The translations under genes and the position numbers were made by a program. From Bacteroidaceae bacterium (GTDB taxonomy: Bacteria > Bacteroidota > Bacteroidia > Bacteroidales > Bacteroidaceae): a DNA stretch of 33,933 bases. Below are positions 6,785-15,208 of this stretch, piece by piece (position 1 is the stretch's first letter; each line of letters begins with the position of its first letter). Below the pieces are notes generated by a model, which worked only from the letters and a program-made list of their open reading frames with translations, had not been told where the DNA came from and did not search any database. Where the stretch lies: contig JAFWXS010000133.1 in NCBI GenBank assembly GCA_017517925.1, positions 1-33,933 on the forward strand, given 5' to 3'.

Positions 6785-6815
6785 TTGTGAACAAAAGTGC
6801 GGGGTTGTATCTTTG
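6785..6815 (+). promoter_or_regulatory. Promoter of the thioredoxin gene
   Basis: TTG at 6785-6787, a 20-bp spacer, then TATCTTTG (6808-6815), an exact TAnnTTTG box. Transcription would start near 6822, leaving a leader of about 40 nt before the ATG at 6864. Confidence 0.7.
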
Positions 6816-6863
6816 CATCGTAAATGATGATAATATGATTACTAACCTATAAAACTAAGCGAG

Positions 6864-7196
6864 ATGGAAAATGTACAGACCTATTTGCCGTACTTGCGCG
6901 GCTACGACTACACGGGCAAGATACCTGTAGTGCTTGACTTCTACGCCACATGGTGTGGCCCCTGCAAGGCATTGACTCCCTCGATAGAGCGGCTGGCCAA
7001 GGAGTTTGAGGGGCGCCTCAAGGTGCTCAAGGTGGATGTGGACAAGAACGAGCCGCTGGCCCGTGCTGCCGCCATACGCTCCGTGCCGACGCTCTTCTTC
7101 ATCGACATCGACGGAGACATTGAGCGTCAGATGGGGGCGATGCCCTACGATGCCCTGCGGGCCAAGGCCGAGGCGCTGGTGGGTGCAGCTGGATGA
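6864..7196 (+). CDS. trxA: Thioredoxin
   Basis: Cytoplasmic thiol-disulfide oxidoreductase of 110 residues, the normal length for thioredoxin. The redox motif WCGPC is at residues 30-34, preceded by VVLDFYAT. The VDVDKNEPLA segment and the cis-proline loop SVPTLFF complete the fold. There is no signal peptide, so it acts in the cytosol on protein disulfides such as those of ribonucleotide reductase. It has its own promoter (6785-6815) and ends just before a strong hairpin, so it is probably monocistronic. The symbol is assigned by similarity; Bacteroidales usually encode several thioredoxins, so another paralogue may be the principal trxA. Confidence 0.93.
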   Translation: MENVQTYLPYLRGYDYTGKIPVVLDFYATWCGPCKALTPSIERLAKEFEGRLKVLKVDVDKNEPLARAAAIRSVPTLFFIDIDGDIERQMGAMPYDALRAKAEALVGAAG

Positions 7197-7216
7197 GCAC
7201 CGCCGAGAGCATGACG

Positions 7217-7248
7217 GGAGAGAGCAAATTAATTTTTTTGCTCTCTCC
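7217..7248 (+). terminator. Hairpin downstream of the thioredoxin gene
   Basis: A perfect 12-bp stem (7217-7228 with 7237-7248; GGAGAGAGCAAA on the left) closes an 8-nt T-rich loop. There is no long T run afterwards. Its position 20 bp after the thioredoxin stop suggests termination or mRNA 3'-end protection. Confidence 0.6.
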
Positions 7249-7326
7249 TGTCGTCTATGTAATATATTTTTGTATCTTTATGGCTGCTATGAAGATACTC
7301 TTTTTGAAACATAAACAATATACAAT

Positions 7327-8478
7327 ATGAGAACAACGACAGGTATTATGAGAACAATGATGGCCGTGGTGATGGTGTTGTGGCTGGGTGTAAACGCAGT
7401 ATGTGCACAGGCGCTGAAGGCTATCACGCCGGGCGAGGTGTGGCCCGATGACAAGGGCGAGCACATCAATGCGCATGGTGGAGGTGTGATATATCACGAG
7501 GGCACCTACTACTGGTATGGCGAGAACCGCCCTGCACGCGGCTTCACCACCGAGGTGGGCGTAGGCGTATACTCATCGAAGGATCTCATGAACTGGAAGA
7601 ACGAGGGCGTGGCACTGGCCGTGTCGGAGACGAAGGGCGACGTCATCGAGCGCGGATGCATCATGGAGCGCCCTAAGGTGGTGTATAACCCTACGACCGG
7701 GAAGTTTGTGATGCTCTTCCACCTGGAGCTCAAGGGACGCGGCTATGAGGCGGCACGCGTGGGATTCGCCGTGAGCGAGAGTCCTATAGGACCCTTCACT
7801 TTCATCCGCTCGCTGCGCCCCAATGCGGGCAAGTGGCCCATGGACTTCACCGAGCGCGACACCAAGCGAGCCATGGCGCTCGATGAGGCCAAGTATAAGG
7901 AGTGGTGGACACCCGAGTGGCGACGTGCCGTGGACGAGGGCCTGCTGCTCAAGCGCGACCTGCCAGGCGGACAGATGAGCCGTGACATGACGGTGTATGT
8001 GGACGACGACGGCACGGCATATCACATACACTCGGCCGAGGAGAACCTGACGCTCAACATCGCCGAGCTCACACCCGACTACCTCGACTATACGGGACGC
8101 TACATACGCGTGGCTCCCGGCGGGCACAACGAGGCACCCACGATCATGAAGCGCGACGGGGTGTACTGGATGATCACCAGTGGCTGCACAGGCTGGGACC
8201 CCAACGAGGCCCGCATGTTCCGCGCCGAGTCGATGTGGGGACCTTGGGAGCAGTTGCCCAGCCCCTTCCGCGGCGAGGATGCCAACAAGTCGTTCCACAC
8301 GCAGGGCACCTACATCTTCAAGATTGAGGGCGCCGACCAATACATCTTCATGGCCGACCGCTGGATACCGCGCAGCCTGAAGAACTCACGCCACATATGG
8401 CTGCCCATCGCCTTCGATGAGGACGGCACACCGGTGCTGGAGTGGAAAGCGGAGTGGAAAGTCCCAACTGCACGATGA
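7327..8478 (+). CDS. Secreted glycoside hydrolase family 43 protein
   Basis: Exported GH43-type five-bladed beta-propeller glycosidase of 383 residues. The N-terminus is a signal peptide (basic MRTTTGIMRT, hydrophobic MMAVVMVLWLGV, cleavage near NAVCAQA). After it come the first blade with INAHGGGVIYHEGTYYWYGE (residues about 47-66, preceded by an Asp pair that may supply the base), a central SRDMTVYVDDDGTAYHI segment (about 218-234, probable transition-state Asp) and HNEAPTIMKRDGVYWM (about 261-276), whose Glu in the EAP context is the likely general acid. The INAHGGG signature recalls subfamilies acting on galactose- or arabinose-containing glycans (GH43_34/GH43_24-like), but the substrate cannot be read. 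No SusC/SusD pair is adjacent, so it is an isolated gene and not part of a full utilisation locus in view. Confidence 0.85.
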   Translation: MRTTTGIMRTMMAVVMVLWLGVNAVCAQALKAITPGEVWPDDKGEHINAHGGGVIYHEGTYYWYGENRPARGFTTEVGVGVYSSKDLMNWKNEGVALAVSETKGDVIERGCIMERPKVVYNPTTGKFVMLFHLELKGRGYEAARVGFAVSESPIGPFTFIRSLRPNAGKWPMDFTERDTKRAMALDEAKYKEWWTPEWRRAVDEGLLLKRDLPGGQMSRDMTVYVDDDGTAYHIHSAEENLTLNIAELTPDYLDYTGRYIRVAPGGHNEAPTIMKRDGVYWMITSGCTGWDPNEARMFRAESMWGPWEQLPSPFRGEDANKSFHTQGTYIFKIEGADQYIFMADRWIPRSLKNSRHIWLPIAFDEDGTPVLEWKAEWKVPTAR

Positions 8479-8580
8479 ACTGGTTTCACTGCATTGACGT
8501 CTACTGCCCCGTATGCCAAGAGAGATACAATGAACGATAGAGTTGTATATAAAAAACAACGAACGATTAACATAAGAAAC

Positions 8581-8609
8581 GAGGGTGTGCACCGCTGGCG
8601 CACACCCTC
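8581..8609. terminator. Bidirectional hairpin between convergent genes
   Basis: Stem GAGGGTGTGC (8581-8590) pairs with GCACACCCTC (8600-8609) around a 9-nt loop. It lies between the convergent GH43 and DUF486 genes, so it can serve both. Confidence 0.65.
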
Positions 8610-8703
8610 TATATTCTTAATATCGCACAGATGACTATAGGGCCATGGCATCAGTATCTGAATTGCCACGCGACCGCTCATGATGAGCTGACCGACTACC
8701 AAA

Positions 8704-9075
8704 CTATTTCAAGAATACGAAGAACACCGCCGCAATGAGACAGCCAAAGGCCACGAAGTGGTTCCACTGCAGCGTCTCGCCGCGGAAGAACACGATGGTG
8801 AAGATGGTAAAGACGGCGATGGAGATTACCTCCTGTATCACCTTGAGTTGCATGAGCGTGAAGGCACCGCCATTACCCACAAAACCCATGCGGTTGGCCG
8901 GTACCTGACAGGAATATTCAAAGAGCGCCAGGAACCAACTGATGAGGATGACGATGTAGAGCGGGGTGTTGTCGGAGATGAGCTTCATCTGCTGCAACTT
9001 CAAGTGACCATACCATGCGAACGTCATGAAGATGTTCGACACGATGAGCAATAAGATTGTACCAAGTCCGTGCAT
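8704..9075 (-). CDS. DUF486 (DMT-like) small membrane protein
   Basis: Inner-membrane protein of 123 residues of the DUF486 family, which is related to small drug/metabolite transporters but has no settled substrate. The ATG at 9075 (MHGLGTILLLIVSNIFMTFAWYGHLK) gives the usual length of about 115-120; the frame is open to 9165 but that extension crosses the promoter. Four hydrophobic segments are visible (about residues 4-18, 37-55, 70-100, 105-122), with the characteristic AWYGHLK and LFEYSCQVPANRMG motifs. It is convergent with the GH43 gene and monocistronic. Confidence 0.88.
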   Translation of the reverse strand: MHGLGTILLLIVSNIFMTFAWYGHLKLQQMKLISDNTPLYIVILISWFLALFEYSCQVPANRMGFVGNGGAFTLMQLKVIQEVISIAVFTIFTIVFFRGETLQWNHFVAFGCLIAAVFFVFLK

Positions 9076-9102
9076 TGTTGTGATGCTATTTCTTAACGAA
9101 TG

Positions 9103-9132
9103 CAAAATTACTGCAAGGCTAACGAATAACAA
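9103..9132 (-). promoter_or_regulatory. Promoter of the DUF486 gene
   Basis: Minus strand: TTG (9132-9130), a 19-bp spacer, then TAATTTTG (9110-9103), an exact TAnnTTTG box, 28 nt before the ATG at 9075. Confidence 0.65.
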
Positions 9133-9205
9133 AAGATGTTCCCGATTTTTAGGTATCAGAAACAAAAATCCATTTACTTAGCGAATAAAGGATACAAAAA
9201 CCGAG

Positions 9206-9233
9206 CGAAATGCAAAATGAATTAAGCATTTCG
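9206..9233 (-). terminator. Possible terminator of the ABC-F gene
   Basis: CGAAATGC (9206-9213) and its complement (9226-9233) form an 8-bp stem with a 12-nt AT-rich loop, 26 bp beyond the ABC-F stop on the minus strand. There is no strong T run. Confidence 0.4.
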
Positions 9234-9259
9234 ACGATATAGCCTGCGTCGAGACTCCC

Positions 9260-11227
9260 CTACCCTTCGAGCGCCATCATGGCCTCTTCCCACTCAGCCT
9301 CGGCAGTGGCAAGGGTCTCTTTCAGTTTGCCATATTGTTCGAAGAGGGCTTGGTTAGCAGCACCCGAGGGGGTAGCCATCCACTCTTCCAATTCCTTCAG
9401 TTCGGTTTCAATCTGTGCCACCCGTTTCTCGCACTCCTCAACGCGTTTCTGCAGTTTACGCTGCTGCTTGGCCTGCTCCTTGCGGGCAGCGTAGGAAGAC
9501 CCACCTAAATCCTCCCTGTGAGGGAGGACTTGAGACTTCGCGATGGCAGTCCCCCCTCCCTCGCAGGGAGGGATGGGGTGGGTCTCTCTTTTTTCCAAGA
9601 AGTCGTAGATGCCGCCCAAGTGTTCCCTCACCTTACCGCCACCAAACTCGTATACTTTGGTTACAAGTCCGTCGAGGAACTCACGGTCGTGGCTCACGAT
9701 GATAACCGTACCGTCGAACTCGCGGATAGCCTCCTTCAGCACGTCTTTGGAACGCATGTCAAGGTGGTTGGTAGGCTCGTCGAGGATGAGCAGGTTCACC
9801 TGTTCGAGCAATAGCTTGATCATCGCCAGTCGGCTGCGCTCACCGCCGGAGAGCACTTTGACTTTCTTGTCCGATGCTTCGCCGCCAAACATGAAAGCAC
9901 CAAGAATATCACGTATCTTGAGGCGTATGTCGCCCACGGCAGCACGGTCGATGGTTTCAAATACCGTGAGGTTCTCATCAAGCAACTGTGCCTGATTCTG
10001 CGCAAAGTAGCCAATCTCTACATTATGGCCTATGGTGAGTTTGCCGTCGAAGGGTATCTCCCCCATGATGCACTTGACAAGCGTGGTCTTTCCCTCACCA
10101 TTCTTACCCACAAAGGCCACCTTCTCGCCACGACGGATGGTGAGCGTAGCATCTTTGAAGACAAGATGGGAAGACCCACCCCCAACCCCTCCCTCTATGG
10201 AGGGGCTTTTTGTTCCATATATCTTTGTTACCTCCTCACATATCACGGGATAGTTACCGCTGCGTTGTGCCGGACGAAACTTGAGACGCAGGGTGCTGCG
10301 GTCCTCCTCGTCGATGACCACGGGCACCATCTTCTCCAACTGCTTGATGCGGCTCTGCACCTGTATGGCCTTGGTAGGCTTGTAGCGGAATCGCTCGATG
10401 AAGTCGGTGATGTCGGCAATCTCCTTCTGCTGGTTCTCGTAGGCACGCAGCTGCTGCTCGCGGCGTTCGCGGCGCAACACAACGTACTCGTCATACTTCA
10501 CCTTATAGTCGTGTATGGTACCACACGTAATCTCAATGGTGCGATTGGTGACATTATTGATGAAGGCGCGGTCGTGGCTCACGAGCACTACGGCCTTGCC
10601 GTTGCGTGCGAGGAAATCCTCAAGCCACTGTATGCTCTCGATGTCGAGGTGGTTGGTAGGCTCGTCGAGCAGCAACACATCGGGATGCTGCAACAACAGC
10701 TTGGCCAACTCGATACGCATGCGCCATCCACCGGAGAATTCTGAGGTGGGGCGGTCGAAATCTTCACGGCGGAAACCCAATCCACAGAGCGTCTGCTCCA
10801 TCTCGGCATGGTAGTTGGCACCACCGATAATCTGGAATCGCTCGTTCTCCCGGGTGAAGCGGTCGATAAGTTCGTGATAGTCCTCGCTATCGTAGTCGGT
10901 ACGCTCGGCCATCTCCGTAGCCAAGCGGTCGACAAGTGCTTTCTGTTCACTGATATGGGCAAAGGCCAGTTCGGTCTCCTCACGCACGGTGCGCGAGTCG
11001 GCCAGGCGCATCACCTGAGGCAGGTAACACACCGATATTCCCTTGGGCATGCTCACCGTACCGTCGGTAGGCTGCTGCAACCCAGCCAATATCTTGAGCA
11101 TGGTGCTCTTGCCCGCTCCGTTCTTGCCCACTAAGGCTATGCGGTCTTTCGGATTGATGATGTAACTTACTCCCTCAAATAGCGGCGTAGCGCCGAACTC
11201 TACCTTCAGATTCTCTATGCTTATCAT
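9260..11227 (-). CDS. ABC-F family ATP-binding protein with two repeat-encoded insertions
   Basis: Cytosolic ABC-F protein of 655 residues with two fused ATPase domains and no membrane segments; the family acts on ribosomes (translation factors or antibiotic protection). The ATG at 11227 (MISIENLKVEFGATPLFEGV) is chosen because it begins the first ATPase domain; the longer frame to 11833 runs into the divergent gene. Visible are Walker A GKNGAGKST, signature SGGWRMRIELAKLLL and Walker B VLLLDEPTNHLD; a charged linker; then Walker A GKNGEGKTTL, signature LSGGERSRLAMIKLLL and LLILDEPTNHLD. The C-terminus is a coiled coil (about the last 80 residues). Two stretches interrupt the normal sequence: about 14 residues (SPSIEGGVGGGSS) at the start of the second ATPase domain and about 30 residues (THPIPPCEGGGTAIAKSQ and onward) before the coiled coil, both encoded by a palindromic repeat. 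The frame stays open, so the gene is probably functional. Confidence 0.95.
   Translation of the reverse strand: MISIENLKVEFGATPLFEGVSYIINPKDRIALVGKNGAGKSTMLKILAGLQQPTDGTVSMPKGISVCYLPQVMRLADSRTVREETELAFAHISEQKALVDRLATEMAERTDYDSEDYHELIDRFTRENERFQIIGGANYHAEMEQTLCGLGFRREDFDRPTSEFSGGWRMRIELAKLLLQHPDVLLLDEPTNHLDIESIQWLEDFLARNGKAVVLVSHDRAFINNVTNRTIEITCGTIHDYKVKYDEYVVLRRERREQQLRAYENQQKEIADITDFIERFRYKPTKAIQVQSRIKQLEKMVPVVIDEEDRSTLRLKFRPAQRSGNYPVICEEVTKIYGTKSPSIEGGVGGGSSHLVFKDATLTIRRGEKVAFVGKNGEGKTTLVKCIMGEIPFDGKLTIGHNVEIGYFAQNQAQLLDENLTVFETIDRAAVGDIRLKIRDILGAFMFGGEASDKKVKVLSGGERSRLAMIKLLLEQVNLLILDEPTNHLDMRSKDVLKEAIREFDGTVIIVSHDREFLDGLVTKVYEFGGGKVREHLGGIYDFLEKRETHPIPPCEGGGTAIAKSQVLPHREDLGGSSYAARKEQAKQQRKLQKRVEECEKRVAQIETELKELEEWMATPSGAANQALFEQYGKLKETLATAEAEWEEAMMALEG
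9497..9585 (-). repeat. Palindromic repeat element inserted in frame in the ABC-F gene, copy 1
   Basis: The segment is bounded by the inverted ends AGACCCACC (9497-9505) and GGTGGGTCT (9577-9585) and contains two internal hairpins (CCTCCCTGTGAGGGAGG near 9511-9527 and CCCTCCCTCGCAGGGAGGG near 9554-9572). On the coding strand it is read as about 30 residues without a stop. Confidence 0.75.
10169..10210 (-). repeat. Palindromic repeat element inserted in frame in the ABC-F gene, copy 2 (half element)
   Basis: It starts with the same GGAAGACCCACC end as copy 1 and contains one hairpin, CCCCTCCCTCTATGGAGGGG (10187-10205). About 42 bp, 14 codons, are added between the strand ending VTKIYG and the following SHLVFKDATL. 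It looks like the first half of the copy-1 element. Confidence 0.7.
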
Positions 11228-11232
11228 AATGA

Positions 11233-11286
11233 GTACAAAAGTACGGCAAAATTTCGCTAAACTGAAATTTTGCCGTACTTTTGTAC
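11233..11286. promoter_or_regulatory. Perfectly palindromic divergent promoter region (abc-F / asmA-like)
   Basis: Two 23-bp arms (11233-11255 and 11264-11286) are exact reverse complements around an 8-bp loop, GCTAAACT. Each arm contains TACTTTTG, a TAnnTTTG box (plus 11276-11283; minus 11243-11236), with a TTTC word 20 bp upstream in the opposite arm. The two promoters are therefore identical and face outward, overlapping in their upstream halves. The minus-strand start would fall nearly on the ABC-F ATG at 11227, implying a very short or absent leader. Confidence 0.65.
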
Positions 11287-11314
11287 TACACGCAACTTCT
11301 ATTATATAATAGGT

Positions 11315-13999
11315 ATGAAAAAAGCAGCAAAGATTATCGGCATCGTACTGGTGTGCATCGTAGTAGCCATGGCCATCGTGCCCGTGGCATTCAAAGGAAA
11401 AATCAAGGAGATTGTCCTCACTGAGGCCAACAAAATGATTAACGCTGAGTTTGGGTTCGAAGGCCTGAGCATCAGCCTCTTCCGCGAGTTTCCCCAAGCC
11501 TCGGTAGGCATCGAGGGATTCTGGTTGCGTGGCAAGGATGTGTTTGCCAACGACACGCTGGCCTACATCGGCAAGGCCGAGGCAGCGGTAAACCTCAAGT
11601 CGATCTTCGGGAACAGCGGATTCGACATCACCAAGATACTGGTGAAGGACACCTACCTGAAGGCTATCGTGCTGGAAGACGGACGTGCCAACTGGGACAT
11701 CATGTACCCGAGCGACGCGGAGGAGCCCGAAGATACCACGACGAGCAGCAGTTTCCGCATACTGCTGAAGAAGGTAGCTGTGGACAATCTCAACATTATC
11801 TACGATGACCGCGAGGGCGGCATGTATGCCCAAATCGAAAACTTCGGGGCCACTTGCCGGGGCGATATGGCTGCTGACAGAGCACTGCTCGAACTGCAGG
11901 CCGCCATCAAGGCGTTCACCTTCAAGATGGACGGTGTGCCCCTACTGAGCAAGGCGCGTATAGGTGCCGATCTCAACGTGGACGCCGACTTTGCCAACAG
12001 CCGATACACGCTGAAGGAGAACACCCTCGCGCTCAATGCCATACGGGCCACCCTTGACGGATGGGCTGCCCTGCCTACCGGTGCTCCCATGAGCATGGAC
12101 CTCAAGTTGGGCACCTCGGACATCCAGTTCAAGGAGATACTATCGCTCATCCCTGCCATCTATGCCAAAGACTTCGAGGACCTGAAGGCCGACGGCATCG
12201 TGAGCCTGCACGCTTATGCCAAGGGCGAGCTTACCGACACTACCCTACCCGAGTTTGAGGCAGCTCTGAAGGTAAGCGACGGCAACTTCCGCTACCCGGC
12301 CCTGCCTGCCGGCATTGACAACATACAGATTGCTGCCAAGGCAAGCAACCCCGGAGGTGACATCGACCTCACGGAGGTGGATGTGGAGAAGTTCAGCCTG
12401 AGCATGCTGGGCAACCCCTTTGCCGTGACAGCCCGTGTGAAGACACCCATCAGCGATCCCGACTTTGCACTGGCAGCTAAGGGCACACTCAACTTAGGCA
12501 AGGTGAAGGATGTATACCCCTTGGAGGACATAGCACTGAACGGTATCGTCAAGGCCGACATGAGCCTCGGCGGCCGTCTCTCCTATATAGAAAAGGAGCA
12601 GTACGACCGATTCAAGGCCAACGGCACACTCAACCTCTCGGACATGAAGGTCAATATGGAGGGGATTCCCGAAGTGGCCATCGAGCAATCGACCTTTGCC
12701 TTCACTCCCCGCTACCTCAACCTGAGCGAGACGCAGGTACTTGTGGGAGAGAACGACATCACCGCCGACTGCCGATTCGAGAACTACATGGCCTTTGCAC
12801 TCAAGGGAGAGACACTCAAGGGACAGCTCAACCTGAAGAGCCGCCACATGAACCTCAACGACTTCATGTCGTCCGAAGAGACCGAAGAGGAGGACAACGA
12901 GACCGATACAGAGACTGCCAAAGCTGAGAGCGAAGCGGCTACAGGCGTGCTCGTAGTGCCCAAGAATATTGACTTCAACATGAATGTGGATATGGACGAG
13001 ATACTCTTCGACCAAATCGTGCTGCACGACCTCAACGGCAAACTGGTAGTGAAGAACGGCACTGCCGACATGAGCAATCTCTCGATGCAAACGATGGGGG
13101 GATCAGTAGTACTGAACGGAAGTTACTCTACAGCCCAAAGCGAGAGTACCCCCGAGCTGAAGGCCTCGTTTGCACTCAACAGCCTCTCCTTCGCACAGAC
13201 CTTCAAGGAGCTCGACTTGGTGCGCCAGATGGCTCCTATCTTTGAGAAGTTGAACGGTAACTTCTCGGGTAAGATTGCTGTAGACACCGAACTTGACAAC
13301 ACCATGTCGCCCAACCTACAGACACTCACCGCAAACGGAAGCCTCAACACACGCGACCTCAACCTCTCTGGAGTGGAAATCATTGACAAGATTGCCGACG
13401 CTACAGGACGTCAGGAACTGAAAGACCTGAGTGCAAAAGACCTCAACATCGACTTCACCATCGAGGACGGACGTGTACACACCCAACCCTTTACCCTCAA
13501 GATGGGCAACATGAGCCTTGCCCTCAACGGTACTACGGGACTGGACCAGACCATCGACTACACCGGCAAACTAACATTACCTAAGTCGGCCACATCGGCC
13601 ATCAGCAGTATCGACCTGAAGATAGGCGGCAAGTTTAGCGCTCCTAAGATTACCGTCGACACCGAGAGCATGGCACGTCGGGCTGCCGAGGCGGCCACCA
13701 AAGCCGCTACCGAAAAGGCCGTGGAGACCATAGGCGAGAAACTCGGCATCGACATCAGCAATGCCGAGAAGCAGAAGGAGGAACTGGTAAAGGCTGCCGA
13801 AGAGGCTGCACAGAAGCTCATCGCTGAAGCCGAAAAGCAGAAAGCCAACTTAGTGAATAAGGCAGGAAGCAATGCCCTGAAGAAACTCGCTGCCGAGAAG
13901 GCGGGTGATGTCCTCATCACCGAAGCCAAGGAGCAGGCCGCCAAGCTCATTGAGGAGGCTACTAAAAAGGGCAACGAGCTAATAGAGAAGACGAAGTAA
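11315..13999 (+). CDS. AsmA-like envelope protein with long C-terminal coiled coil
   Basis: Large AsmA/TamB-related protein of 894 residues, anchored by one N-terminal membrane helix (KKAAKIIGIVLVCIVVAMAI) with the rest in the periplasm. The family is linked to phospholipid transport and outer-membrane homeostasis. The ATG at 11315 is chosen because it begins directly at the basic-hydrophobic anchor. Residues about 25-560 show the AsmA N-terminal pattern (FGFEGLSISLFREFPQASVG, KILVKDTYL, NWDIM). An acidic low-complexity linker (EETEEEDNETDTETAKAES) sits near residues 528-546. The AsmA C-terminal signature follows (NGSLNTRDLNLSGVEIIDKI, then LALNGTTGLDQTIDYTGKL). The last 100 residues are an Ala/Lys/Glu-rich coiled coil, an unusual tail for this family outside Bacteroidetes. 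It diverges from the ABC-F gene and ends at a strong terminator. Confidence 0.9.
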   Translation: MKKAAKIIGIVLVCIVVAMAIVPVAFKGKIKEIVLTEANKMINAEFGFEGLSISLFREFPQASVGIEGFWLRGKDVFANDTLAYIGKAEAAVNLKSIFGNSGFDITKILVKDTYLKAIVLEDGRANWDIMYPSDAEEPEDTTTSSSFRILLKKVAVDNLNIIYDDREGGMYAQIENFGATCRGDMAADRALLELQAAIKAFTFKMDGVPLLSKARIGADLNVDADFANSRYTLKENTLALNAIRATLDGWAALPTGAPMSMDLKLGTSDIQFKEILSLIPAIYAKDFEDLKADGIVSLHAYAKGELTDTTLPEFEAALKVSDGNFRYPALPAGIDNIQIAAKASNPGGDIDLTEVDVEKFSLSMLGNPFAVTARVKTPISDPDFALAAKGTLNLGKVKDVYPLEDIALNGIVKADMSLGGRLSYIEKEQYDRFKANGTLNLSDMKVNMEGIPEVAIEQSTFAFTPRYLNLSETQVLVGENDITADCRFENYMAFALKGETLKGQLNLKSRHMNLNDFMSSEETEEEDNETDTETAKAESEAATGVLVVPKNIDFNMNVDMDEILFDQIVLHDLNGKLVVKNGTADMSNLSMQTMGGSVVLNGSYSTAQSESTPELKASFALNSLSFAQTFKELDLVRQMAPIFEKLNGNFSGKIAVDTELDNTMSPNLQTLTANGSLNTRDLNLSGVEIIDKIADATGRQELKDLSAKDLNIDFTIEDGRVHTQPFTLKMGNMSLALNGTTGLDQTIDYTGKLTLPKSATSAISSIDLKIGGKFSAPKITVDTESMARRAAEAATKAATEKAVETIGEKLGIDISNAEKQKEELVKAAEEAAQKLIAEAEKQKANLVNKAGSNALKKLAAEKAGDVLITEAKEQAAKLIEEATKKGNELIEKTK

Positions 14000-14001
14000 A
14001 C

Positions 14002-14049
14002 AATAAACAAGAGAGTGTGCTTTGCGTTTTGCACACTCTCTTGTTTATT
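14002..14049. terminator. Bidirectional terminator, 19-bp perfect stem
   Basis: Arms 14002-14020 and 14031-14049 are exact complements (core GAGAGTGTGC) around a 10-nt loop, with A/T-rich ends on both sides. It separates the AsmA-like gene from the convergent exported-protein operon. Confidence 0.85.
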
Positions 14050-14088
14050 ATTTTATAGCACCCATTATCACAAAAATCAATCAAACAA

Positions 14089-15189
14089 CTATCTTATTAT
14101 AGCCTTGAAATGATATTTTTCTGTATTGTATTCTGAGAAGGTTCCTCGTATCGCATACATTTTACTCATATAGAAAGTTGCCTTTATTGTTTGGGGGCTA
14201 TGGAAATTTTCATTATGAGAATAGGTCAACAACGCAGAAAAGCGAACGGGAGAATTTGTTGCAGACCATTCAAACAAATCACCATCCATTAGCCTTGTAT
14301 TAGATGTAAAATACAATGCATCAAGTGCCTTCCCTTTATCTTCCAATCTAAAAGAAGCAATTGTTTTACCATAAGGGAATAATAATTTAGTCTCCAATGC
14401 ACTACTTGATTGCGGCGAAATGGCAATAATTCGTTGAGTACTTATATTACTTTCTTCTATCTTCGAAACTACACCCAACAACGTGTTCATAAATCCTTTT
14501 TTTTCCTCAACTCTAACTATAGGCTTGGGGGTTATTGACGAAGGGAAATAAGAGTAAGATTCTCCACCAGTAATAAAAAACGAATTTTCCAAATCTATAT
14601 AAATAATACTATCGCTACGATTGGTCACCGTTATAAAAAAAGCAATTTCATAAGGGTATTGGAAACTTCCCTCTGACCAGATAAGACTATAATTGCTTCC
14701 TACGAAAGAATACTCTTTACTATTTATCACGTATTCCACACTTACATTCTCGTCAAGCAAGGCCGAGCCTTCCTCTACGTTAAGTTCTCCAACAACCTTT
14801 TGCGCTTTTTTTATCTTTAGAGGATCCTTTGGTTCATAGGTAAACTTTTTATTATTATAAGACTCAATCAAAAAACTGTTCACCTCAGCAGACTTACCTT
14901 TCTCAATAAACTCTGGACAACTCAGTTTTACATTGCGCTCCCAATTCTCCATTTTTTTTGATAGAACTTCTTGATATTCTTTAATAGAGATTATCTCAGA
15001 TTGATGAATCTGGATTATTGGAGCTTCAAGGCTTTCTTCGGCCCTAAAATACACGATAGAATCATTAACTATTATATCATATGCCATATATCTCTTACCG
15101 TCTTGAGTCGTGAGTATATTTTGTGCACTTGTACTTATGTAGAAGAATGCACACAGATAAAGACCTATAAATATAATATATCTTTTCAT
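14089..15189 (-). CDS. Exported protein of unknown function (last gene of DUF6175 operon)
   Basis: 366-residue secreted protein that I do not recognise. The signal peptide is clear (MKRYIIFIGLYLCAFFYISTSAQ, cleaved after TSA). The following stretch (ILTTQDGKRYMAYDIIVNDSIVYFRAEE) looks like the short beta motif used by Bacteroidetes surface or periplasmic proteins to describe a quantity, followed by a coiled region and a beta-rich domain (ITVTNRSDSIIYIDLENSFFITGG) resembling an Ig-like fold. It lies 19 bp after the 308-residue exported protein and shares the operon terminator at 14002-14049. The DNA is much more AT-rich than the rest of the operon, so it may be a later addition. Confidence 0.75.
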   Translation of the reverse strand: MKRYIIFIGLYLCAFFYISTSAQNILTTQDGKRYMAYDIIVNDSIVYFRAEESLEAPIIQIHQSEIISIKEYQEVLSKKMENWERNVKLSCPEFIEKGKSAEVNSFLIESYNNKKFTYEPKDPLKIKKAQKVVGELNVEEGSALLDENVSVEYVINSKEYSFVGSNYSLIWSEGSFQYPYEIAFFITVTNRSDSIIYIDLENSFFITGGESYSYFPSSITPKPIVRVEEKKGFMNTLLGVVSKIEESNISTQRIIAISPQSSSALETKLLFPYGKTIASFRLEDKGKALDALYFTSNTRLMDGDLFEWSATNSPVRFSALLTYSHNENFHSPQTIKATFYMSKMYAIRGTFSEYNTEKYHFKAIIR

Positions 15190-15208
15190 AATACTTTGAA
15201 TTATTTTA

